DNA of 40,901 nucleotides from an uncultured Eubacteriales bacterium (GCA_900548145.1 URJB01000016.1:1-40901), one strand, 5' to 3'. Numbered from the stretch's first letter, positions 24,624-33,253 are shown. Translations and numbers: made by a program. The notes: generated by a model from the sequence alone, not told the origin.

Positions 24624-25367
24624 ATGAAGACCGTTTTAGGAAAGATTCGCCGATGCGATGAGGAATACCATCTTTTCGCCCCCGGCGACCGGGTCGCCAT
24701 CGGCGTCAGCGGCGGCAAGGACAGTATGCTGCTGCTCAAGGCCCTGAGCCTGTACCGCTACGTGCGCCACGGAGATTTCTCCCTGCAGGCCATTACCCTG
24801 ACCTCCGGCAAGGAAAAGCCGGATACCTCCGCGCTGGAAGCCTATGCCGCCGAGGTGGGCGTGCCTATCCACATCGAGCACACGGACATCTACGAAATTC
24901 TCTTTGACATCCGAAAGGACAAGCATCCCTGCGCCCTGTGCGCCAAAATGCGGCGTTCCATTCTGTGCCAGCGGGCGCAGCAGCTGGGCTGCAACAAGCT
25001 GGCGCTGGCCCACAACCGGGAGGACGTGCTGGAGACCTTCCTGATGAGCCTGATCTTCGAGGGGCGGCTCCATACCTTCCACCCCAAGACGCTGATGAGC
25101 AAGACCGGCGTGACGGTGATCCGGCCCATGGTCTACGTCCCCGAGCGGCACGTGATCCACATGCAGCGGGAGCTGGAGCTGCCCATTCTGAAAAATCCCT
25201 GCCCCGCCAACGGCTATACCAAGCGGGAGGAAATGAAGCAGTTGATCTACGAGCTGGCCCGCCGCTATCCCACGCTGGAAGAAAGTATGCTGGGCGCGCT
25301 TCGCAACTACAAGCAGTACGCGCTGTGGGAGCCGGTGGAGGAAGAAAGCTCCGAAACGCGATCTTAA
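24624..25367 (+). CDS. ttcA: tRNA 2-thiocytidine biosynthesis protein TtcA
   Basis: A 247-residue PP-loop ATPase, with SGGKDS at residues 29-34. Three cysteines in the arrangement that holds a [4Fe-4S] cluster in TtcA are present: C103 and C106 (CALC) and C193 (NPCPANGY). TtcA adenylates C2 of cytidine 32 and installs sulfur; absence of a TilS C-terminal domain and the CxxC favour TtcA over TilS. It is the last gene of the ftsH operon, 21 nt after vanW, with a modest GAGGG ribosome site. A strong hairpin follows the stop. Confidence 0.88.
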   Translation: MKTVLGKIRRCDEEYHLFAPGDRVAIGVSGGKDSMLLLKALSLYRYVRHGDFSLQAITLTSGKEKPDTSALEAYAAEVGVPIHIEHTDIYEILFDIRKDKHPCALCAKMRRSILCQRAQQLGCNKLALAHNREDVLETFLMSLIFEGRLHTFHPKTLMSKTGVTVIRPMVYVPERHVIHMQRELELPILKNPCPANGYTKREEMKQLIYELARRYPTLEESMLGALRNYKQYALWEPVEEESSETRS

Positions 25368-25373
25368 GCATGA

Positions 25374-25411
25374 AAACGCAGTATTCACACCGAAAAGTGA
25401 ATACTGCGTTT
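25374..25411. terminator. Hairpin terminating the ftsH-ttcA operon
   Basis: A perfect 15-bp stem AAACGCAGTATTCAC (25374-25388) with 25397-25411 and an 8-nt loop, 6 nt after the ttcA stop. The stem ends in TTT but lacks a long T-tract on the plus strand; on the minus strand it ends in four Ts. It may serve both converging operons. Confidence 0.75.
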
Positions 25412-25465
25412 CTGCAAAAAACCCATTTTCTATGACATGAGTCGTCCAGTAGGTAAATTTTGACG

Positions 25466-25496
25466 AAAGGAAGTCGTCGTAATGACGGCTTCCTTT
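25466..25496 (-). terminator. Hairpin directly after the lipoprotein gene
   Basis: AAAGGAAG-t-CGTC (25466-25478) pairs with GACG-g-CTTCCTTT (25484-25496), loop GTAAT, four nt after the minus-strand stop at 25501. The tail after the stem on the minus strand is only weakly T-rich. Confidence 0.55.
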
Positions 25497-25500
25497 GCGT

Positions 25501-26403
25501 TTATGGTCGTATGACTGGAGTGCCTGAAAGGAGTAGATTCTTGTATAAAACGCCTTGAATGGTTGCTGCACCTAGACCTTCATAGTGGTTGGTGCATTGC
25601 CATATAAAGCTCTTGTTTTCATAACTATAGGTATAAAGATCAATATCGGTAGAAGTACTGTGTTCTGTAACCGCTTCGGATTCTATCGTGCAAAGGCTTA
25701 TATTTCTAACTACATATAAATCGCACGTGTAAGCGGATTCAGTTCCATCAACGATAGAGTATTCACTGATTATAGAATAAGCGTTTAATAAAACTACATC
25801 ATCCATACCCATGCCATAGGCTGGAGAAGTATCACGAGATGCATAGCACACTTCATACTTTCTAGAAGATAAATTATACAAACGCTCGATCTGAACGCTG
25901 TCGGCAAAAGCGGATGTCCTGATTTTCAGCCATGTGTTGGTCAGGCCATCCGCTATTTCAACAGATTCTACATCTGGTAAAACATTGGTCAACAACCATT
26001 CGCCATTTTGGCGTAGAAACACAACAGCAAAAGTAGAAGGCGGATAACCATAACGGATAACGACTACATCACAGAGCGTATCTGAAACAGGAACTCCCCA
26101 GAAAGTAAAGTACTTTGCCTGCGTTGTAGAGAGAGAAGGCAAGTAGCTGGTGTTAAGACCGTTTTCCATTAGTACTTGATCAAGTCGATGAATATCATTG
26201 CCAACAGTCAGCACAAAATCATCCGGTGAAAACAGAATACACTGAAAGGGCGCAGCTTCATTCAGTGATTGGGAAGACTCTATCTCATGGAGACTGTTTG
26301 TTACAATATCCTGATACTGATTATCTAAAGCAGGTGCACATCCTGTACTGGATAAGAGCAAGAGAAATGCGAAGAAAAAGGCGAAAGGGATTCGTTTATT
26401 CAT
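25501..26403 (-). CDS. Lipoprotein of unknown function, AT-rich
   Basis: A 300-residue protein with a clear lipoprotein signal: KR, a Phe/Leu-rich core and the lipobox LSSTGC, with the lipidated cysteine at about residue 22. The mature part has no motif I recognise; it is rich in short strands and contains VVIRYGYPPSTFAVVFLRQNG and DTSPAYGMGMDDVVLLNAYS. Base composition is markedly poorer in GC than the neighbouring genes, with many A/T-ending codons, which suggests recent acquisition. AGGAGT precedes the ATG at 26403. It stands alone, convergent to the ftsH operon. Confidence 0.8.
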   Translation of the reverse strand: MNKRIPFAFFFAFLLLLSSTGCAPALDNQYQDIVTNSLHEIESSQSLNEAAPFQCILFSPDDFVLTVGNDIHRLDQVLMENGLNTSYLPSLSTTQAKYFTFWGVPVSDTLCDVVVIRYGYPPSTFAVVFLRQNGEWLLTNVLPDVESVEIADGLTNTWLKIRTSAFADSVQIERLYNLSSRKYEVCYASRDTSPAYGMGMDDVVLLNAYSIISEYSIVDGTESAYTCDLYVVRNISLCTIESEAVTEHSTSTDIDLYTYSYENKSFIWQCTNHYEGLGAATIQGVLYKNLLLSGTPVIRP

Positions 26404-26503
26404 ATGATTTACTCCTGTCATTGTATTTGTTGTTTAACATATCACTGGAATGTTGTTTTGTGTACTTTCTTGCTGGCATAGACCAGCCTGATTTAGCGAC
26501 ATC

Positions 26504-26581
26504 TCATTTATGTATACGAAAAACAACTGTTCTTTCTTGCCAAGAGTTTAAAAATATTTGCATAGGATGTGATTCTGTCAT
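26504..26581 (-). CDS. Possible 25-residue peptide or gene remnant
   Basis: An ATG 1 nt after the stop of the broken gene at 26583 opens 25 codons (MTESHPMQIFLNSWQER...) ending in TGA. There is no clear ribosome site. It may be part of the same decayed gene. Weak support. Confidence 0.2.
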   Translation of the reverse strand: MTESHPMQIFLNSWQERTVVFRIHK

Positions 26582-26582
26582 C

Positions 26583-26833
26583 CTATAGGATAAGGAACTT
26601 TTGCTTTTCTAATACTGCACAGTTTGTATCTTCAAAATAAATGCTTCCAACCATAACAGCATTGTATTTCTGCTTCGGCAGAACAATAAAGACAACTACT
26701 GCTTTATATCGTTCAGTTTTTTATATTCCTCTGGAAGATAAATAAAATCATAAATACCCTTATCGTCAGAATGAAGATCAAAATCTTCATCTATAGATAT
26801 TTTTACTGTGCAGATATCATTAGTCCGTTTCAC
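26583..26833 (-). pseudogene. Small AT-rich gene broken by a one-base frameshift
   Basis: GTG 26833 has AAAGGG 6 nt upstream and opens 45 codons with protein-like composition (VKRTNDICTVKISIDEDFDL..., LPEEYKKLNDIK), then a TAG at 26696-26698. Shifting frame by one base near that point gives a further run of about 40 codons of similar quality (AVVVFIVLPKQKYNAVMVGS...YFEDTNC) up to TAG 26583-26585. The joined product would be about 83 residues. It follows the ABC permease stop by about 19 nt in the same direction. Function is unknown. A programmed shift or a sequencing error cannot be excluded. Confidence 0.5.
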
Positions 26834-26852
26834 TATTTTCCCTTTCAAATTT

Positions 26853-27584
26853 CTATTGCCTTCTCATCTGCCGCAAAAACAGCAGCACCGCCGCCGCCAG
26901 CGTCAGGGCCATGTATCCCAGCACCCACCACAGATGAGGGAAAACTCCGGCCCAGTTTCCAGCCAGAACGGCACGTTCCATTTCCACCGCATGAACAAAG
27001 GGCAGCGCATAGGCAATCTTTTCAAAAGCGCCGCCTACCAGCTTCAGGTCGAACCACGTGCCGGACAGCCACGCCGTCAGATTGGTCAGCAGCGCGCCGC
27101 ACAGGCCGCCTACTTGCTTGGTATTCATGATGCTGCCGCACAAAAGCCCCAGCCCAATGAAGAAAAAAGCGGCAGGCAGCACCGTCAGTACGGCCCCTAT
27201 CATCGTAACGGTGGGTTTGAGCCCTAACAGCATGGCGAACCCGTAACAAACGATGCATTGCGCCAGCGCAATGGGCACGACCGGCAGCAGATACCCGAAA
27301 ATGAAGTCAGCCGCCGTCAGGGGCGTGGTATACAGCCGCTGCAGCAGCGCCGTTTCCCGATCCCGGGCAATGAGCGTGGCGGAAAACAGCGTCATAAACG
27401 CCAGCCCGAAGATGGTCACGCCGGGGGTCAGAGTCTCCAGCCGAAACAAGTCCACCGGCACATTGGCCTGAATGGCCGTGAGCAGCGCCAAAATCACTAC
27501 GGGGAAGCCCAAACTGAAAATCGCAGTCAGCGGGTCCCGCAGGATCTCCCGGGCATTACGCCGGGCAAACACCAGCATTTTCAT
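26853..27584 (-). CDS. ABC-2 type transporter permease
   Basis: A 243-residue membrane protein with six predicted helices: the first at about 20-38 after the amphipathic RRNAREILRDPLTAIF, the last at about 220-237. The conserved cytoplasmic loop LIARDRETALLQRLYTTPLTAADFIFGYLLP is typical of ABC-2 (drug/antibiotic/polysaccharide export) permeases. Its ATG overlaps the stop of the ATPase gene by 4 nt, so the two subunits are made together. Likely a drug or toxic-compound exporter because of the TetR gene upstream. The start of 26853-27584 has GGGGGAAGG upstream. Confidence 0.9.
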   Translation of the reverse strand: MKMLVFARRNAREILRDPLTAIFSLGFPVVILALLTAIQANVPVDLFRLETLTPGVTIFGLAFMTLFSATLIARDRETALLQRLYTTPLTAADFIFGYLLPVVPIALAQCIVCYGFAMLLGLKPTVTMIGAVLTVLPAAFFFIGLGLLCGSIMNTKQVGGLCGALLTNLTAWLSGTWFDLKLVGGAFEKIAYALPFVHAVEMERAVLAGNWAGVFPHLWWVLGYMALTLAAAVLLFLRQMRRQ

Positions 27585-28309
27585 TGCGCCTTCCCCCTTA
27601 CGATCGCCACAAAGGCGTCCTCAAATTTTTCTTTTCCAGCCTGCGCTTTCAGCTCCGCAGGCGTTCCCCGCGCCAACAGGTGGCCGTCCCGCATCACACC
27701 TACCCGGTCGGAAAGTTCTTCCGCCTCCTCCATGTAATGGGTGGTCAGAACGATGGTCATCCGGCCTTTCAGTGCCCGGATGGTGTCCCACAGGTCGCTG
27801 CGGGCCAGCACATCCAGCCCCAGCGTGGGTTCGTCCAAAAACAGGATCTTCGGTTCGCCGATCAGGGCCATAGCAATGCTGAGCCGCCGCTGCCAGCCGC
27901 CGGACAGCTTGCCCGCCCGTCGGGACAGTACCTCGCCCAGCTTCAGCTGCTGGGAAAGCTCCTGAATTTTGGCGGCGGTCTTTTCCTTTGGGAAGCCATG
28001 CACACCGCCCATCAGTTCCAGATTTTCCCGGACGGTCAGATTGGCCGCAACGGCGGTCTCCTGCGGCGAAACGCCGATGATCTCCTTGACACGCTCAGGG
28101 CTTTGGAGAATGCTTTCGCCGCAGAGAAAAGCCTCCCCGCTCGTAGGCCGGGTCAGGCAGCAGAGCATTTTGATGGTGGTGGTCTTGCCCGCGCCGTTCA
28201 CACCCAGCAGGGAGAACAGCTCCCCCTCCCTCACGGTCAGGTTCAGGCCGTCCACTGCCGTTACCTCTTTATATTGCTTCGTCAGATCGACGATCTGGAT
28301 CGCGTTCAT
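27581..28309 (-). CDS. ABC transporter ATP-binding protein (exporter)
   Basis: A 242-residue nucleotide-binding subunit of the CcmA/DrrA type. Walker A is GVNGAGKT (36-43), the signature LSGGWQ (135-140; W in place of the common Q), Walker B ILFLDEP (155-161) with catalytic E160, the D-loop GLD, and the H-loop histidine in LTTHYMEEAEELSD. It drives the ABC-2 permease encoded next. Its start overlaps the TetR stop by 4 nt, and its stop overlaps the permease start by 4 nt, so the three genes form one tightly coupled operon. Confidence 0.93.
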   Translation of the reverse strand: MNAIQIVDLTKQYKEVTAVDGLNLTVREGELFSLLGVNGAGKTTTIKMLCCLTRPTSGEAFLCGESILQSPERVKEIIGVSPQETAVAANLTVRENLELMGGVHGFPKEKTAAKIQELSQQLKLGEVLSRRAGKLSGGWQRRLSIAMALIGEPKILFLDEPTLGLDVLARSDLWDTIRALKGRMTIVLTTHYMEEAEELSDRVGVMRDGHLLARGTPAELKAQAGKEKFEDAFVAIVRGKAQ

Positions 28310-28884
28310 TTTCTTTCCCCTTCCGTTTCTTTTGGCAAAAACCTCAGTCGAAGCCCCTGATAAGCATCAGTCAGCGCGGCGCTGATAAAGTCCATATCCC
28401 ATTCCAGATAGGCGGTGGCGATCATCGTGGCGATGCCGTGCACATAGATCCACATTTCCAGATGGAAACGGTACGCATCGTCCCGGCTCAACCCCATATT
28501 TTTCTGGATCAGCCCAAGCAGCGCTTCCAATTCGTCCCCGGCGGCCTTTTCTTCGTGGGTGCGGTCCCGCATAAACAGCAGTTTGAACAGTTCCTTCTGC
28601 TCCCGGGCGAAGCGGATGTAGGCCATGCCGCTGGCTTTATAGGGCGGATACCGTCCGGCGGACATATCCTGCCGCAGATACTCCTGATAGCGCAGATTGG
28701 CGGCCTTCACCACCTCCTGCTGCACTTCTTCCATATTGGCGAACAGGCCAAAAATGGGCTTGGCAGACGAGCCGAGCCGCTGAGCCAAACTGCGGGCCGT
28801 CAGTGCTCCGACGCCCCTTTCCGCAGTCAAGTCCAGCGCGGCCTGAATGATCTCTTCCCGCGTAAACCGGCATTTGGGCGGCAT
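28306..28884 (-). CDS. TetR/AcrR family transcriptional regulator
   Basis: A 192-residue repressor with the N-terminal helix-turn-helix FTREEIIQAALDLTAERGVG, then ALTARSLAQRLGSSAKPIFG-LFAN (about 7-52), and a C-terminal ligand domain containing a TetR_C-like FAREQKELFKLLFM stretch. It very probably represses its own operon, which encodes an ABC exporter, and releases DNA when an exported compound binds. The ATG at 28884 has AAAGGAGAA upstream. A perfect 14-bp palindrome (28924-28937) sits just after the predicted transcription start and is the likely operator. Confidence 0.9.
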   Translation of the reverse strand: MPPKCRFTREEIIQAALDLTAERGVGALTARSLAQRLGSSAKPIFGLFANMEEVQQEVVKAANLRYQEYLRQDMSAGRYPPYKASGMAYIRFAREQKELFKLLFMRDRTHEEKAAGDELEALLGLIQKNMGLSRDDAYRFHLEMWIYVHGIATMIATAYLEWDMDFISAALTDAYQGLRLRFLPKETEGERK

Positions 28885-28923
28885 GAGGGTTCTCCTTTCC
28901 GACTGGATCTGTAAAAGAATCAA

Positions 28924-28937
28924 AAGTTGCGCAACTT
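28924..28937. promoter_or_regulatory. Candidate TetR operator
   Basis: AAGTTGCGCAACTT is a perfect 14-bp palindrome about 3-17 nt downstream of the predicted start of the TetR-ABC transcript, 40 nt before the TetR ATG. Binding there would block transcription. A second inverted repeat CGTTTC-N7-GAAACG (28939-28957) overlaps the -10. Confidence 0.7.
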
Positions 28938-28946
28938 ACGTTTCTT

Positions 28947-28975
28947 ATTATGAAACGAAAAACGGCTCCTGTCAA
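28947..28975 (-). promoter_or_regulatory. Promoter of the tetR-ABC exporter operon
   Basis: Minus strand: consensus -35 TTGACA (28970-28975), 17-nt spacer, -10 CATAAT (28947-28952). The -35 box lies in the loop of the terminator hairpin of the gene upstream. Confidence 0.8.
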
Positions 28976-28984
28976 GAGCCGTTT
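28960..28984 (-). terminator. Terminator of the acyltransferase operon
   Basis: AAACGGCTC (28960-28968) pairs with GAGCCGTTT (28976-28984), 7-nt loop, with further Ts on the minus strand (28958-28962), 15 nt after the stop at 28999. Confidence 0.85.
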
Positions 28985-28998
28985 GAAATTCCGCCCGG

Positions 28999-30192
28999 TC
29001 AGAGGGCCGACTGCTTTCGTGTTCTTTTCGAGCAGAACGACTTGCCCCATCGGGCGAAACCATCCGTGACCGCCGTCAGCGCGGCAGCCAGCAACAGCGT
29101 ACTGGCATAACACAGCACCGTAAAGGCCCATTGCAGTCCGGGGTCGCTGTGAAGCGTGTTGGGGAACCAGTTCCGCACATACTGCACCGCCAAAAACTGG
29201 TGCCAGATATAGAAATTGAACGTCAACCCGGACAGCCAGCGCATCAGCCGGTTGCCAAGCAGCCATTCCAGCGGACGGGGCAGGAAGGCGGATGTAAGAA
29301 TGCAGCCCAGCAGCACCAGCGCCAGCGGCAGCCGGTGTTTCAGCTGCCCCAGCCGCAGCGAGGCCGTGCTTTGCAGCCCCAGCGTACACTGGGCTTGAAG
29401 AATTTGCAGCACAATCCACACGCACAGCGCCAGCCCGGCGGCGGACGCCCATTGCAGCGCTGTTTTCAGCCGCGGAGCGCACTTTTCCAAAAGCGCCCGG
29501 CCCGCTTCATAGCCCATGGCTCCCAACATTCCCAGCGCATACACGTCCAGAAAGGCGGGCAGTTGGTTGATATACATGGCCGTATCTTCGACCTTGTAAT
29601 AGACGAACGCCCGGTACAGCCAGCCCGCCGCCATCATCAGGCCCAGCGTCAGCCCCGGCTTTTTCCTTGTCCAGCGGGCCAGCAGCGGAAACAGCAGATA
29701 AAACTGCATTTCGATGCAGACCGTCCACAGCACGCCGTTCAGAGGCGTCCCATAATAGGGCTGCAAAAAGAAGGTCTGGGTCAGCGTCAGGTGGCTCCAC
29801 AGATCCAGCCGCCTGGCCCCCTCGCTGGCGTAGCTGCCCTGCGGCAATGCGAACAGGAAATACGCCGCCAGCACCGCCAGCAGATAGGAGGGCAGAATAC
29901 GCCAGAGCCTGTTCCGATAGAAAGCCAGCACGCTTGGTGGCTTCGTCCCCTCCCGACGGCATCCGGCATGGGGCAGAAACAGCAGAAACCCGCTGAGCAG
30001 AATCAGCCCGTCCACGAAAATATATCCTGTGCGGGTGATATAGTCAAAACTGATCCGACTTCCCAGCAGCGTCACCGTCTGAGGGAGCCAGCTCTGCTGC
30101 CAGATGTGGAAATTGGCCACCAGCAGGGTCATCAGCACCCGAAAGCCGTACAGTGCGCCGATCTCCCGCCGGGCATTGGCATTTTCCCCCAT
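28999..30192 (-). CDS. Acyltransferase 3 family membrane protein (OafA/YrhL type)
   Basis: A 397-residue protein with about ten membrane segments. It begins with the family pattern ALYGFRVLMTLLVANFHIWQQ, which contains the catalytic histidine; a second conserved block is SGFLLFLPHAG, followed later by LWTVCIEMQFYLLFPLLARW. These enzymes move acetyl or other acyl groups onto sugars of the cell wall, polysaccharides or glycolipids at the membrane. It starts 3 nt after the stop of the 981-residue protein and is probably co-translated with it, so it could modify a surface component linked to that protein. Confidence 0.88.
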   Translation of the reverse strand: MGENANARREIGALYGFRVLMTLLVANFHIWQQSWLPQTVTLLGSRISFDYITRTGYIFVDGLILLSGFLLFLPHAGCRREGTKPPSVLAFYRNRLWRILPSYLLAVLAAYFLFALPQGSYASEGARRLDLWSHLTLTQTFFLQPYYGTPLNGVLWTVCIEMQFYLLFPLLARWTRKKPGLTLGLMMAAGWLYRAFVYYKVEDTAMYINQLPAFLDVYALGMLGAMGYEAGRALLEKCAPRLKTALQWASAAGLALCVWIVLQILQAQCTLGLQSTASLRLGQLKHRLPLALVLLGCILTSAFLPRPLEWLLGNRLMRWLSGLTFNFYIWHQFLAVQYVRNWFPNTLHSDPGLQWAFTVLCYASTLLLAAALTAVTDGFARWGKSFCSKRTRKQSAL

Positions 30193-30195
30193 GGC

Positions 30196-33141
30196 TCAGG
30201 CCTCGTCCGCCGGAGCGTCCGTAGCTTCCGGCTGGACGGTTTCCTCCGGCTGGGACGTTTCGGTCGCGGCAGGGGTCTCGGCCGGGGCTTCCGTCGCGGC
30301 GGGCGCGTCCAGCTCCATGGCGGGCATTTCCGCCTCCGCCGTCTTGGTGAACTTGTAGTCCCGCTTGCTGCCGTCCCGGAGATCCCGCAGGCTCATACCC
30401 TTGGCGGTCAGCTGGCTGATCTGGAAAGAGGATTTCAGATCGTCCGGGCTGTTTCCCACCAGCAGACTGAAGTTGCTGACCCGGAAGTACAGTTCCTCGC
30501 CCAGCAGGGTGCAGGTGCCGTCAGTGCGGAATTCCGCCTGCGTCCCGCTGGCGGACTCCCACGCGCCCAGAATCAGATAAGCCCGGCGCTTCAGCTTGCT
30601 TTCCGCGTCCCGGTAGCCGATGGCCTCCTGATAGAAGGGCATGGCCCGGTAGGGCTCGTGATTCCGATACAGCTGGTCGGCGTAGGAATAGCACGTCTCC
30701 TGATAGAGCTGCTCCAGGTCGCGATACGCTCTGGGCAGGTTCGTCCGATCCACGTCCTGCAAGGCCCGGATGGCCGCAGGGTAATTTTCCTCCGCAAGGG
30801 CTTCCCGCGCCGTGGCGGAAGCGGCCCCGTACAGCTGATCGTAGCAGTCGGAGGCCTGCTGGGACGCATCCTCGTAATCGCCCAGCGCGGCGAAGGCGTC
30901 GCCTGCGGTTTTCAGCTCACCCGCGTTCTTCTGCGCCAGCGCCAGCTGATAACGACAGGCGTTGATCCGCTCCAGTGCCCGCTCATTATCGCCCATCTGT
31001 TCATACAGGTCGATGGCTTCCTGATATTTCTGTTCGTTCTCCAGCCGCGCGCCCTCGTTGAGGATCATCTCGTTCAGGGTGTCCACGGCCTGCGTGTCGT
31101 CCAGCTTGCCCACGTTTTCCAGCGCGGCCTGCACGTCTCCGCTTTCCTGATAGCTCTGGGCGATCTTTTCCTCGGTGTCCTTCACCCACTGCGCGCAGTC
31201 CTCATAGTCGCCCAGCTGGGTAAAGTTTTCCAGCGCCGAGGTATAATCCCCCGCTGCAAACTGCGACTGGGCCAGCTGGTAGCGGCACTGATTTTTCAGG
31301 GTCTCGCTGTCCTGATACCGGCCCAGCAGCTCCAGCGTTTCCAGTGCGGCGGCGTAATCGCCCCGGCTGATGGCGGCCTGTACCAGCTGATAGCGCACAT
31401 CCTGAAGCAGGCTGTCGCTGTCCTGATAGCCGTTCAGCCCGGCCAGCAGCTGCTCGGCACTCTGATAGTCGCTGTTTTCCACCGCCGTTTTAGCCTGCTG
31501 ATACCGACACTGCTGCAAAAGCTCCGCCGCGTCGGCGTATTGTCCGGCACTTTCCAAAAGGGGTGCGGCCGCGTCATAGGCCTGCTGCTCCATCAGCTGC
31601 ACAGCCCGGTGATAATCGCAGATCTCCGCCTGTCCCAGACTGTCCAGATAGTCGGGAATCTTTCGGAATGCTTCGGACGCGCCCTCGTAGTCCTCCTGCT
31701 CCATCCGCGCCCGGCCATACTGGTACAGGCAGTCGTTGCCCTTGGCCAGCGCGTCCTGATAATCCGCAATTTCCAAATAGCGCTCCCCGGCGGTCTTCAA
31801 ATCGCCGTCAGCCAGCGCCTTTTCCGCCAGCCGGTAGACCGCCGCCTGACGCTGTTCCTCCGCATCCTCCCAGCCGGAGGACAGCAGGTACAGTCGGATG
31901 GCTTCTTCATCGTTGCCCTCGTCCGCCTGCTTGGCGGCCAGCCGGTAATAGCACTCCCGGACTTTGTCGTCCGCATCCTGATAGCCGCTCAGATTCATGT
32001 ACAGAGCCAGTGCCACGTTTTCGTTTCCTGCGTTCAGCAGTTCTTCCGCCTGTTCATAGGCGCACTGCTGGCAGCGTTCCGGGCTGTCCTCATAGTCGCC
32101 CAAACTCTGGAAAGTGTCCATGGCCTTGTCGTACAGCTTGTCCGCCAGATAGCTTTCGCCCAGCAGATACACCGTCTTTTTCCGCTGATCCTCGCTGTCG
32201 GCGTAGCCGTCCAGCCCGGCCAGCAACTTTTCCGCTTCCGTCAGGTTGTCCGTGCCGCCTGCATCCCGCAGGTCGAGGGCCTTCTGATAATCGCACTCCT
32301 GCTGTCGCTCCAACGCGTCCCGATAATCGCCCATGGCGGCAAAAGCCGTCTTGGCCTCGTCGTACTGCTTGGCGGTCAGCTTCTCCACCGCGGCGTTATA
32401 GCGCAGGGTGGGCAGCACCCACAGCACGCCGAACAGCACGGCGGCCAGCGCCAGCACGCCCGCGACACTCCAGCGGATGACGCGGTTCTTCCGACGGCGC
32501 TGCTGACGGCGCTGCTTGCTTTCTTCTTCCAGCAAACGGCTGTTTTCCTTGCGGGCTTCGGTCGCCACGTCCGCCAGCTTCTTTTCATGAACGGCGATCA
32601 CCTGCCGCACGTTTTCCCGGCTGAAGCTGGCGAAGACCGCATCCCGGCCCCGCTCGCAGCGGCAGCACCGGGCCGAATCCAGCGGATTGGCGCGCCCGCA
32701 GACGCAAAGCCACGCCTGCTGCTGCACCTCGGGGTAGCCCATTGCGTCCTGCCCGGCCACAAAGCGCAGTTCGTCCAACGCCCGGCCCGGCTGCAGGGTA
32801 TTGGGCTCATAGTTCACCAGCGGCGCGTTGCCCCTGCGCCAGATGGTCGCGTCGTCAAACCAGACCTTTTCGATGGTGACTTCCGCTTCCTTGACGTTCT
32901 TCCACTCGTTGGGCACCATCATCACACTGAACCGCTCGCCCGGGACGGCCTTCAGGCCCTGCATCCGCTCGGACTGGCGGAACAGCAGCCGGTTGTCCTG
33001 ATCGTAGCAGCTCAGCGTCAGAAGAAGGCTGACCACCACCTTATGGGACAGATTATTCAGCACAAACGTACATTCCGAAACGTCTTCCGCCGGCATGGCG
33101 GACTGCCACAGTTCCACCGGACACGTCAGATCAATCTTCAT
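30196..33141 (-). CDS. Large zinc-ribbon, single-TM protein with about 14 TPR-like repeats
   Basis: A 981-residue protein. The N-terminal domain (1-140) has no motif I can name. A zinc ribbon follows (C146, C148, C159, C162; LCVCGRANPLDSARCCRC), then a basic charged helix (about 195-220) and a membrane helix (224-243). After that come about 14 repeats of roughly 39 residues (247-870) with the pattern YxxAxxxFxxLGDYxDA...CxYxxA, as in YDEAKTAFAAMGDYRDALER and YDKAMDTFQSLGDYEDSPER. A compact domain (about 870-935) and a Thr/Pro/Glu/Ala-rich tail end it. Positive charges before the helix place the ribbon inside and the repeats outside. GGGAGGGTG precedes the ATG. Probably a scaffold at the cell surface; function unknown. 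Confidence 0.75.
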   Translation of the reverse strand: MKIDLTCPVELWQSAMPAEDVSECTFVLNNLSHKVVVSLLLTLSCYDQDNRLLFRQSERMQGLKAVPGERFSVMMVPNEWKNVKEAEVTIEKVWFDDATIWRRGNAPLVNYEPNTLQPGRALDELRFVAGQDAMGYPEVQQQAWLCVCGRANPLDSARCCRCERGRDAVFASFSRENVRQVIAVHEKKLADVATEARKENSRLLEEESKQRRQQRRRKNRVIRWSVAGVLALAAVLFGVLWVLPTLRYNAAVEKLTAKQYDEAKTAFAAMGDYRDALERQQECDYQKALDLRDAGGTDNLTEAEKLLAGLDGYADSEDQRKKTVYLLGESYLADKLYDKAMDTFQSLGDYEDSPERCQQCAYEQAEELLNAGNENVALALYMNLSGYQDADDKVRECYYRLAAKQADEGNDEEAIRLYLLSSGWEDAEEQRQAAVYRLAEKALADGDLKTAGERYLEIADYQDALAKGNDCLYQYGRARMEQEDYEGASEAFRKIPDYLDSLGQAEICDYHRAVQLMEQQAYDAAAPLLESAGQYADAAELLQQCRYQQAKTAVENSDYQSAEQLLAGLNGYQDSDSLLQDVRYQLVQAAISRGDYAAALETLELLGRYQDSETLKNQCRYQLAQSQFAAGDYTSALENFTQLGDYEDCAQWVKDTEEKIAQSYQESGDVQAALENVGKLDDTQAVDTLNEMILNEGARLENEQKYQEAIDLYEQMGDNERALERINACRYQLALAQKNAGELKTAGDAFAALGDYEDASQQASDCYDQLYGAASATAREALAEENYPAAIRALQDVDRTNLPRAYRDLEQLYQETCYSYADQLYRNHEPYRAMPFYQEAIGYRDAESKLKRRAYLILGAWESASGTQAEFRTDGTCTLLGEELYFRVSNFSLLVGNSPDDLKSSFQISQLTAKGMSLRDLRDGSKRDYKFTKTAEAEMPAMELDAPAATEAPAETPAATETSQPEETVQPEATDAPADEA

Positions 33142-33253
33142 GGTTCACCCTCCCGGTTTTTCCATTGTGGATCAACCTTTATTGTACAGGAAAATACGAA
33201 AAAAGTATAGTCCCGGCGGGCGCTTCCATTTGTAAAGTCTGCTCATGAAAACA

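Noticed and set aside
29131..33210. A 1359-codon open frame on the plus strand
   Set aside because: It is antisense to the zinc-ribbon/repeat protein and acyltransferase genes, lacks a ribosome site, and is rich in Gln, Arg, His and Leu as expected from the reverse of GC-biased codons.
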